Of a stretch of 28,036 bases of DNA, positions 16,173 to 24,195 are shown in pieces (position 1 is the first letter of the stretch; every line of letters starts with the position of its first letter). The translations under genes and the position numbers were made by a program. The notes beneath the pieces were generated by a model, which worked only from the letters and a program-made list of their open reading frames with translations, made no database searches and was not told the DNA's origin. This stretch comes from an uncultured Clostridia bacterium (lineage in GTDB: Bacteria; Bacillota; Clostridia; TANB77; CAG-508): NCBI GenBank assembly GCA_947631725.1, contig CANRML010000006.1, forward strand, positions 1-28,036, in the 5' to 3' direction.

Positions 16173-16444
16173 CCGAGTTTGCCACTTGCATCGTAAAATT
16201 TTTACAGAAAATGGAAAACAAATCGCTTGTATGCTAGTATTTATGCGAGTTTTAATATATACCTACATCTATATACCTACATGAAATTTTTGCATTTTTT
16301 TAAAAAGGGAGCAAATTGTTGGTATATAAGGGATACAAAAGAAATTATATGACTACAAAAAATTTCAAAAAAAGAAATCTGGCAAACCTGCTTAAATTAT
16401 GGGTTTGAGGGCTGTTAATAGGAGCATAAAGTGGCAAACTCGGG
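16172..16444. mobile_element. 273-bp MITE-like element with 14-bp terminal inverted repeats
   Basis: The ends CCCGAGTTTGCCAC (16172-16185) and GTGGCAAACTCGGG (16431-16444) are perfect inverted repeats, and they abut exactly the two copies of the 103-bp direct repeat. The inside has no credible gene; the best reading frame is 23 codons (16281-16352) with no ribosome site. It has a 12-bp tandem repeat ATATACCTACAT (16257-16268, 16271-16282) and partly complementary GAAATTTTTG / CAAAAAATTTC stretches. This is the plan of a non-autonomous transposon. The unusually long target duplication is known for the IS1634/IS1549 group of transposases; membership is inferred from that property, not from matching ends. 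Confidence 0.85.
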
Positions 16445-16547
16445 AGCAAAATTTGATGAGTTATTTGGACCTTTAGATGATAATAATTAAAAGATATGTT
16501 TTATACATATCTTTTTTTGTTGACAAACTTCCGTTTGTATGATATAA
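16445..16547 (+). repeat. 103-bp direct repeat, copy 2, with coupling-protein remnant
   Basis: This is a perfect copy of 16069-16171. It starts with a non-functional fragment of the coupling-protein gene (codons for AKFDELFGPLDDNN and stop, 16447-16490) and continues with the terminator copy (stem 16492-16512) and the working promoter of the downstream nuclease operon. Confidence 0.95.
16489..16518 (+). terminator. Terminator, duplicated copy
   Basis: Same hairpin as at 16113-16142: AGATATG (16492-16498) with CATATCT (16506-16512) and a T-tract. It would stop transcripts coming from the promoter copy at 16144. Confidence 0.82.
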
Positions 16548-16548
16548 C
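16520..16548 (+). promoter_or_regulatory. Promoter of the sbcD/yhaO-like operon with internal palindrome
   Basis: TTGACA (16520-16525), 17 bases, TATAAC (16543-16548). An interrupted palindrome ACAAACTTCCGTTTGT (16523-16538) overlaps the -35 box and fills most of the spacer. Its AAAC-N4-GTTT core has the spacing of a Bacillota LexA box (GAAC-N4-GTTC) but differs at the outer base on each side. Confidence 0.7.
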
Positions 16549-16569
16549 AAAAAAGAAGGAGAAAAAGCT

Positions 16570-17655
16570 ATGAAATTTGTACATATTGCAGATATGCATT
16601 TTGATAGTCCATTTGTAAATCTATCAAGTAAAGAAATGTTAGGAGATATACGTAGATTAGACCAAAGGAAAATTTTTAAAAAAGTAATTACATATATTAA
16701 GGAAAATGATATACCATTTTTATTTATTTCAGGAGATTTATATGAACATAAATATATTAAATATTCTACAATACAATACATAGATAATCTATTTCAAGAA
16801 ATTCCTAATACTCAAATTTATATAAGCCCTGGAAACCATGACCCATACTTGAAAAATTCATATTATGAACAGTTTAAATGGAGTAAAAATGTATATATTT
16901 TTAACTCTAAGTTTGAAAAAGTAAGTACACAAGATGCAGATATTTATGGATATGGATTTAATGACTTTTATTGCAATGATTGTGGAATAGAAAAATTAGA
17001 GATAGAAAATCCAGAAAAATTAAATATAGTAGTAATTCATGGAGATTTGAACAGTTCAAATACAGAGGAAAAACAGTATAATCCTATTTCCGCAAAAATA
17101 CTAAAAGAAAAAGGATTTGACTATGTTGCAATGGGGCATATTCATAAACCATCATATAAAGATGAACCAGACCAAAGAATTGTATATCCAGGTTCAACTA
17201 TTTCACAAGGATTTGATGAATTAGGAGAGCATGGGATGATTGTGGGAGAGGTAACTAAAAATAGTATTCATTTAGAGTTAATACCACTAGATGAAAAAGC
17301 ATTTGTTGAAAAACAAATAGATGTTACAGATATTTTATCAAGAGAAGAACTTATAGAGAAAATAAATCAAGAAGATTATCCTGAAACAGAATTTGTAAAG
17401 ATTATTTTAACAGGTTTTCGTCATTTTGAAATTGATGTATATAAAATTTATCAATTTATAGAAAGTAATCAAATTATTAAAATAAAAGATAAGACAAAAC
17501 CATATTATGACCTAGAAAAAATAAAAAATGATAGCACATTAAAAGGAATGTTTGCGAAAGAAATTCTAGAAAAATTGCAAAATCCAGAATTATCGGAAGA
17601 GGAAAAAGAAATATTAGAAAAATCAATTGAAATAGCATTTGAAGCACTTCAATAG
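16570..17655 (+). CDS. DNA repair exonuclease, SbcD/YhaO-like metallophosphoesterase
   Basis: This is a calcineurin-like, Mn-dependent nuclease of the Mre11/SbcD group, 361 residues long. All metal motifs are visible in order: DMHFDSP (D8, H10), GDLYEHK (D56), GNHDP (N89, H90, D91), HGD and GHIHKP. A capping domain follows after about residue 225. Together with the next gene it should form a Mre11-Rad50-like pair that trims DNA ends; the small sizes and order match YhaO-YhaN of Bacillus better than SbcD-SbcC. AAGAAGGAG precedes the ATG by 9 bases. The downstream ATPase starts 13 bases after the stop codon. Confidence 0.9.
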   Translation: MKFVHIADMHFDSPFVNLSSKEMLGDIRRLDQRKIFKKVITYIKENDIPFLFISGDLYEHKYIKYSTIQYIDNLFQEIPNTQIYISPGNHDPYLKNSYYEQFKWSKNVYIFNSKFEKVSTQDADIYGYGFNDFYCNDCGIEKLEIENPEKLNIVVIHGDLNSSNTEEKQYNPISAKILKEKGFDYVAMGHIHKPSYKDEPDQRIVYPGSTISQGFDELGEHGMIVGEVTKNSIHLELIPLDEKAFVEKQIDVTDILSREELIEKINQEDYPETEFVKIILTGFRHFEIDVYKIYQFIESNQIIKIKDKTKPYYDLEKIKNDSTLKGMFAKEILEKLQNPELSEEEKEILEKSIEIAFEALQ

Positions 17656-17668
17656 AAGGGAGTATATT

Positions 17669-19591
17669 TTGAAGATCCAAAAACTAAAAATTAATCAATA
17701 TGGAAAATTAAATAATAAAGAAATAGAATTTAGTGATAATATAAACTTAATTTACGGAAAAAATGAAGCAGGAAAATCCACTTTATTATCATATATAGTT
17801 AATATTCTTTATGGGATTTCTAAAACCAAAAAAGGAAAAGAATATTCAGACTTTGAAAAATATAAACCTTGGTCAGGAGAAGATTTCTCTGGAAAACTAA
17901 TATATAAATTAGATGATGGAAAAACATATGAGATTCAAAGAGATTTCAAGAAAAAAAATCCTAAAATACTTAATGAAAGTAAAGAAGATATTTCAAAAGA
18001 ATTTCCGATAGATAAATTATTGGGAAATATGTTTTTTTATGAACAAACAAAAGTAGATGAGGAACTTTTTTTATCTACACTTGTAACAAATCAAAAAGAA
18101 ATAGAGTTACAAAAAAATGAGCAAAATGTGTTAGTTCAAAAAATTGCAAATCTTGTAGGAACTGGAGAAGATAAAGTATCATATAAAATAGCAATGGATA
18201 GACTAGACCGTAGGCAATTAGAAGAAGTAGGAACTAGTAGAAGCCGTGAAAAGCCAATAAATATAATAGAAAAAAAATTAAAAGAAATAATAGAAGAAAA
18301 AGAACAATTACAAGCTTACAAGGAAAAACAATATGAGACAGAAAAAGAAGAAAATATAATTATAGAAAAACTAAAAACTTTAGAAAATCAAATAAAGGTA
18401 TATCAAGAAATAAAAATCATATATGAGGAACAAGAAAAAGAAAGACAGAAAATAGATATAAAAGAAAATTTAAAAAAACAAAACTTAGAAAAAATTAAAG
18501 AAATAGATGTGAAAATTGACAACATTTGTGAGCAAAAAAAAGAATATGAAGAAAAAAAACCTAAAGATAAAAAATATTTTAAATATTTAATAATACCAGT
18601 TATAATAATTTTAATATTAAATTGTATTTTGCAATCAATTTTTTGGAATAAAACTATTATTAGTGTTTCTATTTTAATTGCTAGTATTTTTTCTTTAGCA
18701 ATAATTACTGGAGTAGTTACAGGAAAACAAAGAAAAAATAAACAATTAGAGGAAGATAAGTGGAAACAACATGAAATTTTACAAGAAAAACAGAATTTAT
18801 TAGAAGATGAAATACAAATTTTAGAAAAAAATAATAAAAAAATTGAAGAAGAAATTACTCTTTTTAATAATGAAATAAAAGAGAAATCTGTAAAGAAAAA
18901 AGAAGAAATTCTTTTAAAATATCCAGAAATAGAAAAAGAAAAAATAGATTTTATTACGGAAAATAATATTTTATACAATATTCAAAACCTTCAAAATGAT
19001 ATTAGTGAGCAAAAAATAAAATTACGTTCCTTAGAAGTTGATAGAAATTCAATGTTACCAAAATTAGAACAATTAGCGAATTTAGAAGAACAGCATGTGA
19101 ATTTGAAAGAGGAAGAAGCGGACATTCAAAAATTAAATACTTCAATTGAAATTGCTAAGCAGATTTTAGAGAAATGCTATGAAAAAATGAAGCATACCAT
19201 TACACCTAAATTTACTAAAAATTTATCAGAAATAGTTTCTAAAATTACTAATGGAAAATATTCTGATGTGCGTTTTAATGATGAACAAGGATTGATTGTA
19301 GAAAATGAAAAGGGAGAATATATTCCAGTTTCAAAATTAAGTATTGGAACAATTGAACAGTTATATCTTTCACTACGCTTATCCATGATAGATGATTTAT
19401 CTAAGGAGCAATTACCAATTATTTTAGATGAAGCATTTGCGTATTTTGATGACGAAAGATTGAATAATTTTTTGAAATATATATCTAATACATATGGAGA
19501 TAGACAAATTTTAATTTTAACTTGCACAGATAGAGAAAAAAAGAGTTTAGATGAACAAAAAATAAAATATAATTTAATAGAGTTAATATAA
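17669..19591 (+). CDS. YhaN/SbcC-like AAA ATPase with membrane hairpin
   Basis: This is a Rad50/SMC-type ATPase of 640 residues. Walker A GKNEAGKS is at residues 30-37. A long charged coiled coil (about 195-300) leads to two close membrane segments (about 304-322 and 329-350, KYLIIPVIIILILNCIL and VSILIASIFSLAIITG). A second coiled coil and a C-terminal half-ATPase follow, with the signature LSIGTIEQLYLSLRL and Walker B LPIILDEAFAYF. TTG 17669 is the likely start: AAGGGAG (17656-17662) lies 6 bases upstream, and the product begins directly with the conserved beta strand MKIQKLKINQYGKL. It partners with the preceding nuclease. The membrane hairpin where soluble Rad50 has only coiled coil suggests a membrane-tethered complex. 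Confidence 0.87.
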   Translation: MKIQKLKINQYGKLNNKEIEFSDNINLIYGKNEAGKSTLLSYIVNILYGISKTKKGKEYSDFEKYKPWSGEDFSGKLIYKLDDGKTYEIQRDFKKKNPKILNESKEDISKEFPIDKLLGNMFFYEQTKVDEELFLSTLVTNQKEIELQKNEQNVLVQKIANLVGTGEDKVSYKIAMDRLDRRQLEEVGTSRSREKPINIIEKKLKEIIEEKEQLQAYKEKQYETEKEENIIIEKLKTLENQIKVYQEIKIIYEEQEKERQKIDIKENLKKQNLEKIKEIDVKIDNICEQKKEYEEKKPKDKKYFKYLIIPVIIILILNCILQSIFWNKTIISVSILIASIFSLAIITGVVTGKQRKNKQLEEDKWKQHEILQEKQNLLEDEIQILEKNNKKIEEEITLFNNEIKEKSVKKKEEILLKYPEIEKEKIDFITENNILYNIQNLQNDISEQKIKLRSLEVDRNSMLPKLEQLANLEEQHVNLKEEEADIQKLNTSIEIAKQILEKCYEKMKHTITPKFTKNLSEIVSKITNGKYSDVRFNDEQGLIVENEKGEYIPVSKLSIGTIEQLYLSLRLSMIDDLSKEQLPIILDEAFAYFDDERLNNFLKYISNTYGDRQILILTCTDREKKSLDEQKIKYNLIELI

Positions 19592-19616
19592 ATTCCAGAA
19601 CTTTCTGGAATTTTAA
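19591..19616 (+). terminator. Terminator of the nuclease-ATPase operon
   Basis: AATTCCAGAA (19591-19600) and TTCTGGAATT (19603-19612) are perfectly complementary; the innermost pairs must open to give a loop. A short T-run follows. Confidence 0.65.
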
Positions 19617-19629
19617 ATATGAAAAAAAT

Positions 19630-19655
19630 TGTAACGAATTGTAATTTAGTACGTC
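19630..19655 (+). promoter_or_regulatory. ECF-type, probably autoregulated promoter
   Basis: TGTAAC (19630-19635), exactly 16 bases, CGTC (19652-19655). This is the classic ECF pattern (AAC-type -35 and CGT-type -10, as for SigM, SigW and SigX). It sits 24 bases before the ECF sigma gene, which suggests the sigma factor drives its own operon. Confidence 0.75.
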
Positions 19656-19679
19656 ATATATTCAAAGGAGGAAATTGTT

Positions 19680-20177
19680 ATGCAGAATATGGAACAAATA
19701 TATGAAACATATTTCGAAACAGTATATAAATATTTATTCTGTTTAACGCATAATAACGATATTTCTGAAGAACTAACACAAGAAACTTTTTACAGAGCTG
19801 TTCAAAAAATACATACATTTAAAGGTAATTGTAAAATATCAGTATGGTTATGCCAAATTGCAAAAAATCTTTGGTATGACGAGTTAAGAAAAAAGAAAAA
19901 GTTTCAAGATGAAGAGGATTTAACAGATTTGCCGGCAGATTATAGTACAGAAGAAGAAGCAATAAATAATCAGAGCAAAGTAGAGCTTTATAGGAAAATA
20001 CAAAAATTAGACGAGCAGACACGAGAAGTTATATATATGAGAATTACTGGAGAATTAAGTTTTAAAGAAATAGGGGACATCCTAGGGAAAACAGAAAACT
20101 GGGCAAGGGTAACCTTTTACAGAGGAAAACAAAAAATAAAGGAAGGTGATGAAAATGAAAGAGGAAAAAGATTGTAA
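19680..20177 (+). CDS. ECF-family RNA polymerase sigma factor
   Basis: This 165-residue protein has region 2 (YETYFETVYKYLFCLTHNNDISEELTQETFYRA, with the typical D-x-EELTQETF -10-recognition helix) and region 4 (LDEQTREVIYMRITGELSFKEIGDILGKTENWARVTFYRGKQKIK, a helix-turn-helix for the -35 box). No region 1 or 3 is present, which defines the ECF group. AAAGGAGG is 7 bases before the ATG. The next gene overlaps its end by 23 bases and encodes a zinc-binding anti-sigma factor, so activity is controlled by release from the membrane. The signal is unknown. Confidence 0.93.
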   Translation: MQNMEQIYETYFETVYKYLFCLTHNNDISEELTQETFYRAVQKIHTFKGNCKISVWLCQIAKNLWYDELRKKKKFQDEEDLTDLPADYSTEEEAINNQSKVELYRKIQKLDEQTREVIYMRITGELSFKEIGDILGKTENWARVTFYRGKQKIKEGDENERGKRL

Positions 20178-21081
20178 AATCGTTCAAGATTTGTTACCAA
20201 ATTATATTGATAATTTAACTAATGAAGAAACAAATGCATATATAGAAAAACATTTAGAAGAGTGTGAAAAATGTAAAACTATATATGAGAATATGAAAAA
20301 GAAGATAGAGATAGAAACAGAAAAACCAGATAAAAGAGAAATTAACTTTTTTAAAAAATATAGAAATAAATTAAGAATTTTAAGAATTATTCTACTAATT
20401 ATATTTATGATATTTGTACTAGATTCTTGCAGGAAAATCATAATCATATCAGAGTTATCTAATAAGGCAGAACAATATGTGGATTCTACTAATTTTCATA
20501 AGGTAACTGTTTCTGGAGGCTATACAAATGACTTTGGAGGATTTACAAAAATGGAAGTATATAGATTAGGGGACAGGAGAAAGATTATTTTAACGAACTT
20601 TATGCCTATTAATGAAATGAATCAAGTTGCTACAATGTTTGGAAAAGATAGAAAAATAGGTTATCAAAATATTGAAGAATATACAACTAATATGTATGTG
20701 ATAAAAGATGGTAAAAAAACGGAAGCAGTTTTAAATCAGCAAATGGCTCTAGAGGCTAAACCAGAAAATATATTAAAAACAGAAAGCTGGTGGCAACAAA
20801 TATTAGGTTCTATTTTTGCAAGTGTTAGAGAAACAAGTTATAATGGAGAAAAATGTTATTATATTGCAAACTTTGGCTTATTGCAAGATACAAATTCATA
20901 TGGTATGTATATCAGCAAAGATACAGGACTAGTAGTTGGATTTGGACAATCAGCACCAATAGGAGAAATAGAAAGTAGTATACAAACTTACAAATATGAA
21001 TTTGATACAGTAACAGAGGAAGACTTTATAGAGCCAGATCCATCAGAATATGAGAATGTATATGATGCAAGTAAAGATTAA
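20155..21081 (+). CDS. Membrane anti-sigma factor with zinc-binding (zf-HC2) domain
   Basis: The 308-residue protein has an N-terminal anti-sigma zinc domain with C8 and the HLEECEKC motif, a charged linker, one membrane segment (about residues 78-95, IILLIIFMIFVLDS) and a roughly 210-residue extracytoplasmic domain. That domain (KVTVSGGYTNDFGG... TKMEVYRLGDRRKIILT... YKYEFDTVTEEDF) resembles LolA-like or DUF4367-type sensor folds; this is tentative. ATG 20155 is chosen: GGAAGG lies 8 bases upstream, while GTG 20146 and ATG 20149 fall in or just after the ribosome site. Translational overlap with the sigma gene points to tight stoichiometry. Confidence 0.85.
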   Translation: MKEEKDCKIVQDLLPNYIDNLTNEETNAYIEKHLEECEKCKTIYENMKKKIEIETEKPDKREINFFKKYRNKLRILRIILLIIFMIFVLDSCRKIIIISELSNKAEQYVDSTNFHKVTVSGGYTNDFGGFTKMEVYRLGDRRKIILTNFMPINEMNQVATMFGKDRKIGYQNIEEYTTNMYVIKDGKKTEAVLNQQMALEAKPENILKTESWWQQILGSIFASVRETSYNGEKCYYIANFGLLQDTNSYGMYISKDTGLVVGFGQSAPIGEIESSIQTYKYEFDTVTEEDFIEPDPSEYENVYDASKD

Positions 21082-21094
21082 AATAAATATTTGA

Positions 21095-21125
21095 GGAAGC
21101 ATTGTAAAAAAGCAATGCTTCTTTA
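21095..21125 (+). terminator. Terminator of the sigma/anti-sigma operon
   Basis: GAAGCATTG (21096-21104) pairs with CAATGCTTC (21113-21121) around an A-rich loop, with TTTATATT following. Confidence 0.82.
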
Positions 21126-21127
21126 TA

Positions 21128-21157
21128 TTGCAATATTTATTATTTTTGTGCTATTAT
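21128..21157 (+). promoter_or_regulatory. Promoter of the membrane glycosyltransferase-like gene
   Basis: TTGCAA (21128-21133), 18 bases, TATTAT (21152-21157), 31 bases before the ATG. Confidence 0.5.
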
Positions 21158-21188
21158 GGATAAGGAAATAAAATAAATGGGGTAGTTT

Positions 21189-22769
21189 ATGAAAAATAAA
21201 TTAAAGAAATGTATTAAAGAAAATTGGTTACTAATTTTTTTCATTATAATTCAAAGTATCATATATTGTGTTGTTGGTGCTAATAAGCAATATCTTCATA
21301 TAGATGAGGCATATTCTTTTGGATTAGCAAATTATGATAAAGTTGAATTTCAAAATAATGATGATTTTTTTAATGTATGGCATGATAAAGAATATTATGA
21401 AGATTATTTGTCAGTACAAAAAGAAGAAATAGGAAATTATAAACCTGTTTATGAAAATCAAAAAAATGATGTGCATCCACCACTATATTACTTAATATTA
21501 AGAATTGCAATGGAAATCAATTGTGGACATTTTTCTAAATGGATAGGTATTGCAGTAAATGTTTTAATATATGCTTTTGTTACTATTTTTATGTATGTTA
21601 TTTTAAATAAACTTCTAAAAGAAGAAAAAAATGCAAAGAAAAAAGCAACAGTATTAGCATTTATATCATCTATTACATTGGCATCTATAAGTAATGTGGT
21701 ATATATTAGAATGTATGCTCTTTTAACATTAGAAATTTTAATAACTTTGCTTTTGCATATAAAACTGTCAGAAAAGAAAAAAGAAAATTTGCCATTATTG
21801 GTTGCAGTTGGAATTACAGTAATTGCAGGAGCTCTAACACACTATTATTATTTTTTAATAATTTTTATTTTATATTTAATTTTTATGGCAAAATATATTA
21901 AAGAAAAGAGAATAAAAGAAGGAATTTATTATACAATAACAATATTTATGTCATTGGGTATATCTGTTATAATATTTCCATATATGTTACAACATATGTT
22001 TTTTGGATATAGAGGAAAAGGAGTAATTGATAATTTTAAAAATACAAATGAATTAGTATCATATTTCAAAGAACATTTAAAAAACTTAAATTATTATGGA
22101 TTTAATGGAACTTTATTTTTTATTATTTTATTTATTATTGTAATGTTAATTTATAAAAAGGGAAAATTGCAATTAGATAAAGAACAGAAGGATATAATAA
22201 AAATTATTTTAATACCAAGTATATTCTTTTTTATTATATCTGCAATAGGTTCTCCTTGGAGAGTTTTAAGATATATTGTACCTGTATGTAGTCTAATATT
22301 TGTGATAGTTATATATTTTTTGTATAAATTATTAGTATCTATTACAAATGAAAAAATAACTAATATAATAATGATAACTCTATTTTGCATAATGGCAATT
22401 ACACCAAGTGTGCTTAATTTAGAGCCAGAACTTTTATACCAAGACCGAAAAGAGTTTGTGAAAGAAATAACTGAAAAATCGGATTTACCAACAGCATATT
22501 TTTATAACCCACAGGTTGGAAGCTTTTTAGATGATATTTATATATTTTCTATGATAGATAAGTCATATATTTCAAAAGATATGGAATATACAGAAAGTGA
22601 TGTGCAGAAAATATTTAAAAATCGAGATATATCAAAAGGAATTATTGTGTTTATAAATCATAATGAAGATGAGATAATTCAAATAGTAAAAAAGGCATTA
22701 AATCTTTCTCAATGTGAACATTTAAAAAAATTGACGGCTTGTAATGTATATTACTTAGCTAACAATTGA
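21189..22769 (+). CDS. Polytopic GT-C/ArnT-PMT-like membrane glycosyltransferase
   Basis: The 526-residue integral membrane protein has a first membrane segment at residues about 13-31, then an extracellular loop with LHIDEAYSFGLANYD and NDVHPPLYYLILRIAME. The D-E and HPPLYY motifs match the lipid-phosphate-sugar-dependent GT-C family (GT39/ArnT-like). About ten further hydrophobic segments follow, then a C-terminal extracytoplasmic domain of about 100 residues. Such enzymes move a sugar from a polyprenyl-phosphate donor to an envelope acceptor; donor and acceptor cannot be inferred. The ribosome site (GGGGTAG) is weak. It is not obviously part of the upstream sigma operon, as a terminator separates them. 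Confidence 0.78.
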   Translation: MKNKLKKCIKENWLLIFFIIIQSIIYCVVGANKQYLHIDEAYSFGLANYDKVEFQNNDDFFNVWHDKEYYEDYLSVQKEEIGNYKPVYENQKNDVHPPLYYLILRIAMEINCGHFSKWIGIAVNVLIYAFVTIFMYVILNKLLKEEKNAKKKATVLAFISSITLASISNVVYIRMYALLTLEILITLLLHIKLSEKKKENLPLLVAVGITVIAGALTHYYYFLIIFILYLIFMAKYIKEKRIKEGIYYTITIFMSLGISVIIFPYMLQHMFFGYRGKGVIDNFKNTNELVSYFKEHLKNLNYYGFNGTLFFIILFIIVMLIYKKGKLQLDKEQKDIIKIILIPSIFFFIISAIGSPWRVLRYIVPVCSLIFVIVIYFLYKLLVSITNEKITNIIMITLFCIMAITPSVLNLEPELLYQDRKEFVKEITEKSDLPTAYFYNPQVGSFLDDIYIFSMIDKSYISKDMEYTESDVQKIFKNRDISKGIIVFINHNEDEIIQIVKKALNLSQCEHLKKLTACNVYYLANN

Positions 22770-22795
22770 CTTTTCCTAGTAAAAAGGGGTATAAT
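22766..22795 (+). promoter_or_regulatory. Promoter of mgtE
   Basis: TTGACT (22766-22771, overlapping the previous stop codon), 18 bases, TATAAT (22790-22795); a second TATAAT follows at 22796-22801. The leader to the ATG is only about 30 bases, too short for an M-box magnesium riboswitch. Confidence 0.7.
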
Positions 22796-22830
22796 TATAA
22801 TGTTTTAATTTGATAAAAGGGGGAATTAGT

Positions 22831-24180
22831 ATGGAATCAGAAGAAATAATTGAAAAAGTATCAAATCTTATCGAAAACAAAAAAATTAAAGAACTACGTG
22901 AATTTTTAGAAAATATAAATAGTGCTGATTTCCCGAGCATTTTAGAAAATGCAGATGAAGACAAAACAATAATGATATATAGGCTTTTATCAAAAGAAAA
23001 AGCAGCAGAAGTTTTTGTAGAACTTGAACATGATGACCAAGAAAGATTAATAAATTGCTTAACAGATACAGAAATAAAAAACGTAATGAACGAAATATAT
23101 ATGGACGATGCTGTTGACTTAATTGAGGAAATGCCATCAAATGTAGTAAAGCGTATTTTAGCAAACACTAATGCTACAAATAGAAAAGTCATAAATGAAC
23201 TTTTAAATTATCCAGATGATACAGCAGGAACACTTATGACAACAGAGTTTATTGATTTAAAAGAAAATATGACAGTTGACGAAGCTTTTAAAGTAATTAA
23301 ACGTAAAGGGTTAAAAACAGACAATGTATATAATTGCTATGTAGTAGCAGTTGATAGAAAACTATTAGGATTTGTGGATATAAAAGACCTATTAGTAGCT
23401 GAACGAAATGAAGTTATAAAGGACATTATGGACACTAATGTTGTAAAAGTTAATACCTTAGACGACCAAGAGGATGTAACAAAAATGTTTGATAAATATA
23501 ACTATGTTGCATTACCAGTAGTAGATAAAGAAAATAGATTAGTTGGTATTATTACAATAGATGATGCTATTGATGTTATACAAGAGGAAACTTTAGAAGA
23601 CTTCGAGAAAATGGCTGCTATTACACCAGATGATGGAGACACATATCTAAAAACTAGTGTATTTAAACATGCTAAAAGTAGAATTATTTGGCTATTGATA
23701 CTAATGATTTCAGCAATGCTTACGGGAGAAGTAATTGAAAACTTTGAAGCAGCTATATCTACACTTCCATTATTAGTTGCATTTATCCCTATGATTATGG
23801 ATACAGGAGGAAATTGTGGATCTCAAACTTCTACCCTTATAATTAGAGGATTAGCTATGGAAGAACTTTCTACAAAAGATATTTTTAAAGCTATATGGAA
23901 AGAGATAAGAGTTGCAATTGTTGTAGGTATTGTATTAGCAATAGCAAATTCTATAAGAATTATGATTCAATATAATGATTTAAAAATTGCAATTGTTGTA
24001 GGAATTACCTTAATTTGTACAGTAATTATGGCAAAATTATTAGGTTGTATCTTACCAATGATTGCGAAGAAATTAAAACTAGACCCAGCAATTATGGCTG
24101 CACCTTTGATAACAACAATTGTTGACACATTATCTGTATTAGTATTTTTTAATATAGCAACATTTGTATTTCATATATAA
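22831..24180 (+). CDS. mgtE: Magnesium transporter MgtE
   Basis: This 449-residue protein has the full MgtE plan: an N-terminal superhelical domain (residues 1-125), a CBS pair (about 130-255, with DDTAGTLMTTEF and ALPVVDKENRLVGIITIDDAIDVI), the connecting plug helix, and five membrane helices. These include MDTGGNCGSQTSTLIIRGLA and the terminal TTIVDTLSVLVFF, whose Asp lines the Mg pore in known structures. The cytoplasmic domains sense Mg and close the channel. ATG 22831 is chosen over upstream codons for AAAGGGGGAA just before it. The iscR gene follows 15 bases after the stop codon, so read-through co-transcription is likely. Confidence 0.94.
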   Translation: MESEEIIEKVSNLIENKKIKELREFLENINSADFPSILENADEDKTIMIYRLLSKEKAAEVFVELEHDDQERLINCLTDTEIKNVMNEIYMDDAVDLIEEMPSNVVKRILANTNATNRKVINELLNYPDDTAGTLMTTEFIDLKENMTVDEAFKVIKRKGLKTDNVYNCYVVAVDRKLLGFVDIKDLLVAERNEVIKDIMDTNVVKVNTLDDQEDVTKMFDKYNYVALPVVDKENRLVGIITIDDAIDVIQEETLEDFEKMAAITPDDGDTYLKTSVFKHAKSRIIWLLILMISAMLTGEVIENFEAAISTLPLLVAFIPMIMDTGGNCGSQTSTLIIRGLAMEELSTKDIFKAIWKEIRVAIVVGIVLAIANSIRIMIQYNDLKIAIVVGITLICTVIMAKLLGCILPMIAKKLKLDPAIMAAPLITTIVDTLSVLVFFNIATFVFHI

Positions 24181-24195
24181 TAAGGAGTGAAGGTT

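Noticed and set aside
16281..16352. A 23-codon frame (MKFLHFFKKGANCWYIRD...) inside the inserted element
   Set aside because: No ribosome site, no similarity I can name, and such length is expected by chance.
16069..16547. Repeat structure as a CRISPR-like or tandem duplication
   Set aside because: Only two copies, 103 bp each, and inverted repeats sit exactly at the junctions, which fits transposition and not a repeat array.
18403..18978. Long minus-strand frame of 191 codons
   Set aside because: Antisense shadow of the YhaN-like coiled-coil and membrane region; low-complexity Phe/Ser/Ile composition and no ribosome site.
22796..22830. M-box magnesium riboswitch before mgtE
   Set aside because: The leader is only about 30 bases and lacks the expected helices.
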